From Chryseobacterium aahli (GTDB lineage Bacteria; Bacteroidota; Bacteroidia; Flavobacteriales; Weeksellaceae), in assembly GCF_022699665.1 (NCBI RefSeq), contig NZ_JALDNB010000002.1:744001-808000 (forward strand): a stretch of 64,000 bases of DNA, written 5' to 3'. Positions 62,547 through 64,000 of the stretch are shown piece after piece. The notes under the pieces were generated by a model. It saw only the letters and a program-made list of their open reading frames with translations. It was not told the origin of the DNA and made no database searches. Each line of letters starts with the position of its first letter. The stretch's first letter is position 1. The position numbers and the translations under genes were made by a program.

Positions 62547-63470
62547 TTAAAAATTACTTCTTTCATTTTGAGGAACAAACGTCCAAACCAAAATTCTACT
62601 CACTTTCTGACCCTGCGACATATCAATCGTTTTTACTTCAACAGCTTTAACTTTCTTTAAAAGTGAATTTAATTTAAAAAGATTATCTTTTTTAGAAACC
62701 AAACAGGTAAACCAAAGAATTTGTTTGGAATACAAAGCACTTTCCTCAATCATTTTTGAGATAAAAGCCAACTCACCACCTTCACACCATAGTTCAGATT
62801 CTTGCCCTCCAAAATTGAGATTGGGCTTTTGAACCTTTGATTTTTTAAGATTTTTTGTTTTTCTGAGATTTCCTTTCATTGCAGATTCTTCCGAATCATG
62901 GAAAGGCGGATTGCACATCGAAAACGCAAATTTGTCTTCGGAATTGAGAATATTTTTAAAGATAAATTGAGAATCTGATTGGAATTTTAATTGAATATTT
63001 TCAGAAATATCAGGATTTTCATCTAAAATCTTCTGAGCATTTTCTAAAGATTTTTTATTGATATCTGTACCCAACATTTCCCAGCCATAAGATTGATGGG
63101 CAATCAAAGGATACACAAGATTTGCTCCAGTTCCGATATCTAAACCTTTCACTGATGAACCTTTCGGAATTTCCTTTAAAGTTGCACCCAATAAATCGGC
63201 GATGTAATGAACGTAATCTGCACGTCCCGGAATGGGCGGACAAAGATTTTCGTCTGGAATATCCCAATTTTTAACATCATAAAAATGTTCCAATAAGGCT
63301 TTATTAAGCAATTTTACGGCTTTCGGAATGCTGAAATTGACGGTTAAATTTCCGTAAGCATTTTTAAATACATAATGTTTCAGTTCCGGCACACAGGAAA
63401 TCAGTTGTTCAAAATCGTAAGGATTTTTGTGAAAATTTCTTGTGTGCAGTCCTGATTTTTCGGCGGTCAT
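62547..63470 (-). CDS. rlmF: 23S rRNA adenine-1618 N6-methyltransferase RlmF
   Basis: The 307-residue protein matches RlmF: LHTRNFHKNPYDFEQL at the start, LCPPIPGRADYVHYIADLL, SAM motif GLDIGTGANLVYPLI, and the N6-adenine active site FSMCNPPFH (NPPF). RlmF methylates A1618 in 23S rRNA. Length agrees with E. coli (308). It lies 3 bases after the cytochrome c gene on the same strand and is probably co-transcribed with it. Confidence 0.95.
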   Translation of the reverse strand: MTAEKSGLHTRNFHKNPYDFEQLISCVPELKHYVFKNAYGNLTVNFSIPKAVKLLNKALLEHFYDVKNWDIPDENLCPPIPGRADYVHYIADLLGATLKEIPKGSSVKGLDIGTGANLVYPLIAHQSYGWEMLGTDINKKSLENAQKILDENPDISENIQLKFQSDSQFIFKNILNSEDKFAFSMCNPPFHDSEESAMKGNLRKTKNLKKSKVQKPNLNFGGQESELWCEGGELAFISKMIEESALYSKQILWFTCLVSKKDNLFKLNSLLKKVKAVEVKTIDMSQGQKVSRILVWTFVPQNERSNF

Positions 63471-63473
63471 GGA

Positions 63474-63836
63474 TTATTTTTTCTGTGACAGAATATATTC
63501 CACCATTTTTTTGGCATCTTCTTTTGAAATCTGCGGATGAGGCTGCATCGGAACGCTTCCCCAAACTCCACTTCCGCCTTCGATAATTTTTGAGGCAAGA
63601 ATCTCAATATCCTTTTCAGAATATTTTGCCGCAATCTCTTTGTACGAAGGTCCTATCAAACGTTCATCAGCATTATGACATGCCATACAATCTGAAGCTT
63701 CTATTAAACTCTGCCCTGAAACATTAGTCACAACAGGCATAGAAGTATCTGATGATGGTTGTATTTCTGAATTTTCTTTTTTAGAACAGGAAATAATAAA
63801 TAAACTTAAAATCCCTGTTATAAACAGTTTTTTCAT
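63474..63836 (-). CDS. Lipoprotein cytochrome c, single heme
   Basis: The 120-residue protein has a lipoprotein signal (LFITGILSLFIISC, Cys about residue 17), a Ser-rich linker, one heme site CMACH (about residues 56-60) and the distal Met in VPMQPHPQISKEDAKKMVEYIL. This is a class I cytochrome c, like c551/c5 types, tethered to a membrane and moving electrons in the periplasm. Its ATG overlaps the stop of the preceding gene by one base (TAATG), so the row is co-translated. Confidence 0.9.
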   Translation of the reverse strand: MKKLFITGILSLFIISCSKKENSEIQPSSDTSMPVVTNVSGQSLIEASDCMACHNADERLIGPSYKEIAAKYSEKDIEILASKIIEGGSGVWGSVPMQPHPQISKEDAKKMVEYILSQKK

Positions 63837-64000
63837 TATTTAGCTGATGCAGTAGAATCTGTAGAGGGTGATGGCGCAGGAATTGCAACCGCAGGAGCCG
63901 GTGTAGAATCTTTTTTAGTAGAATCAGCTGGCACTGTAGTTGCTGCAGGTTCTTCCAACATAATATTGCTGTCTTGTAATGATTTATCTGCTTTTTTTGA
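63836..64000 (-). CDS. C-terminal end of an unidentified Ala/Pro/Ser/Thr-rich protein
   Basis: An open minus-strand frame enters from the window edge and stops at 63838-63836. The visible 54 residues are low complexity (EEPAATTVPADSTKKDSTPAP then AVAIPAPSPSTDSTASAK, split), typical of an exported linker or tail. The start and main domain lie outside the window. It is translationally coupled to the cytochrome c gene. Function cannot be read. Confidence 0.65.
   Translation of the reverse strand, partial: SKKADKSLQDSNIMLEEPAATTVPADSTKKDSTPAPAVAIPAPSPSTDSTASAK

Overview
The window reads as a low-GC Bacteroidetes chromosome, most likely a Chryseobacterium-type member of the Flavobacteriia (Weeksellaceae). 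The evidence is Flavobacteriia-specific content (PorT and a type IX secretion sorting domain, DUF3857, DUF2891, an SDR-type threonine dehydrogenase, GG-leader small peptides), many promoter-like boxes of the Bacteroidetes form TAnnTTTG, and almost no Shine-Dalgarno sequences. No rRNA, tRNA, CRISPR array, insertion sequence or prophage was seen.

Layout. 1-7000: a cut-off methyltransferase, a solitary PIN-like protein, a VWA/AAA+ (MoxR-like) pair, then an accessory block of overlapping genes: a Vsr-like nuclease, an unknown 119-residue protein, an HNH endonuclease and an HpaII-family restriction enzyme. That last gene carries a ten-G tract, lacks a convincing start, and has no DNA methyltransferase beside it. 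7000-8370: a small hypothetical gene and a gene-poor stretch with two copies of a palindromic repeat. 8370-13450: a tripartite efflux operon (TolC, HlyD/EmrA-like, MFS) behind an AraC-type regulator gene, with a perfect palindrome lying on the operon promoter. 13500-34030: mainly housekeeping genes (dnaA, rarA, yidD, lgt, nnrDE, mscL, serA-like, idi, gcvT, two thioesterases) plus several DUF proteins. 34087-34758: three tandem genes for tiny Cys-rich double-glycine-leader peptides. 34980-39590: rny, a likely 6S RNA, zapA with a coiled-coil partner, porT, ubiE. 39690-47330: a KAS III enzyme, a phosphoesterase, a degenerate deacetylase, threonine dehydrogenase, gamma-glutamyltransferase, a dicarboxylate symporter. 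47330-64000: a candidate small RNA, a lipid kinase, a pair of DUF3857/transglutaminase-like proteins, gyrB, cydAB, an OmpA-like protein, a T9SS cargo protein, lysS, rlmF, a lipoprotein cytochrome c and a cut-off gene.

How parts fit. UbiE makes menaquinone, which cytochrome bd (CydAB) would oxidise. Idi serves the isoprenoid supply. Lgt modifies the several lipoproteins predicted here. PorT belongs to the secretion system that would export the sorting-domain protein at 58944-60389. The least explained parts are the restriction block and the peptide triplet.
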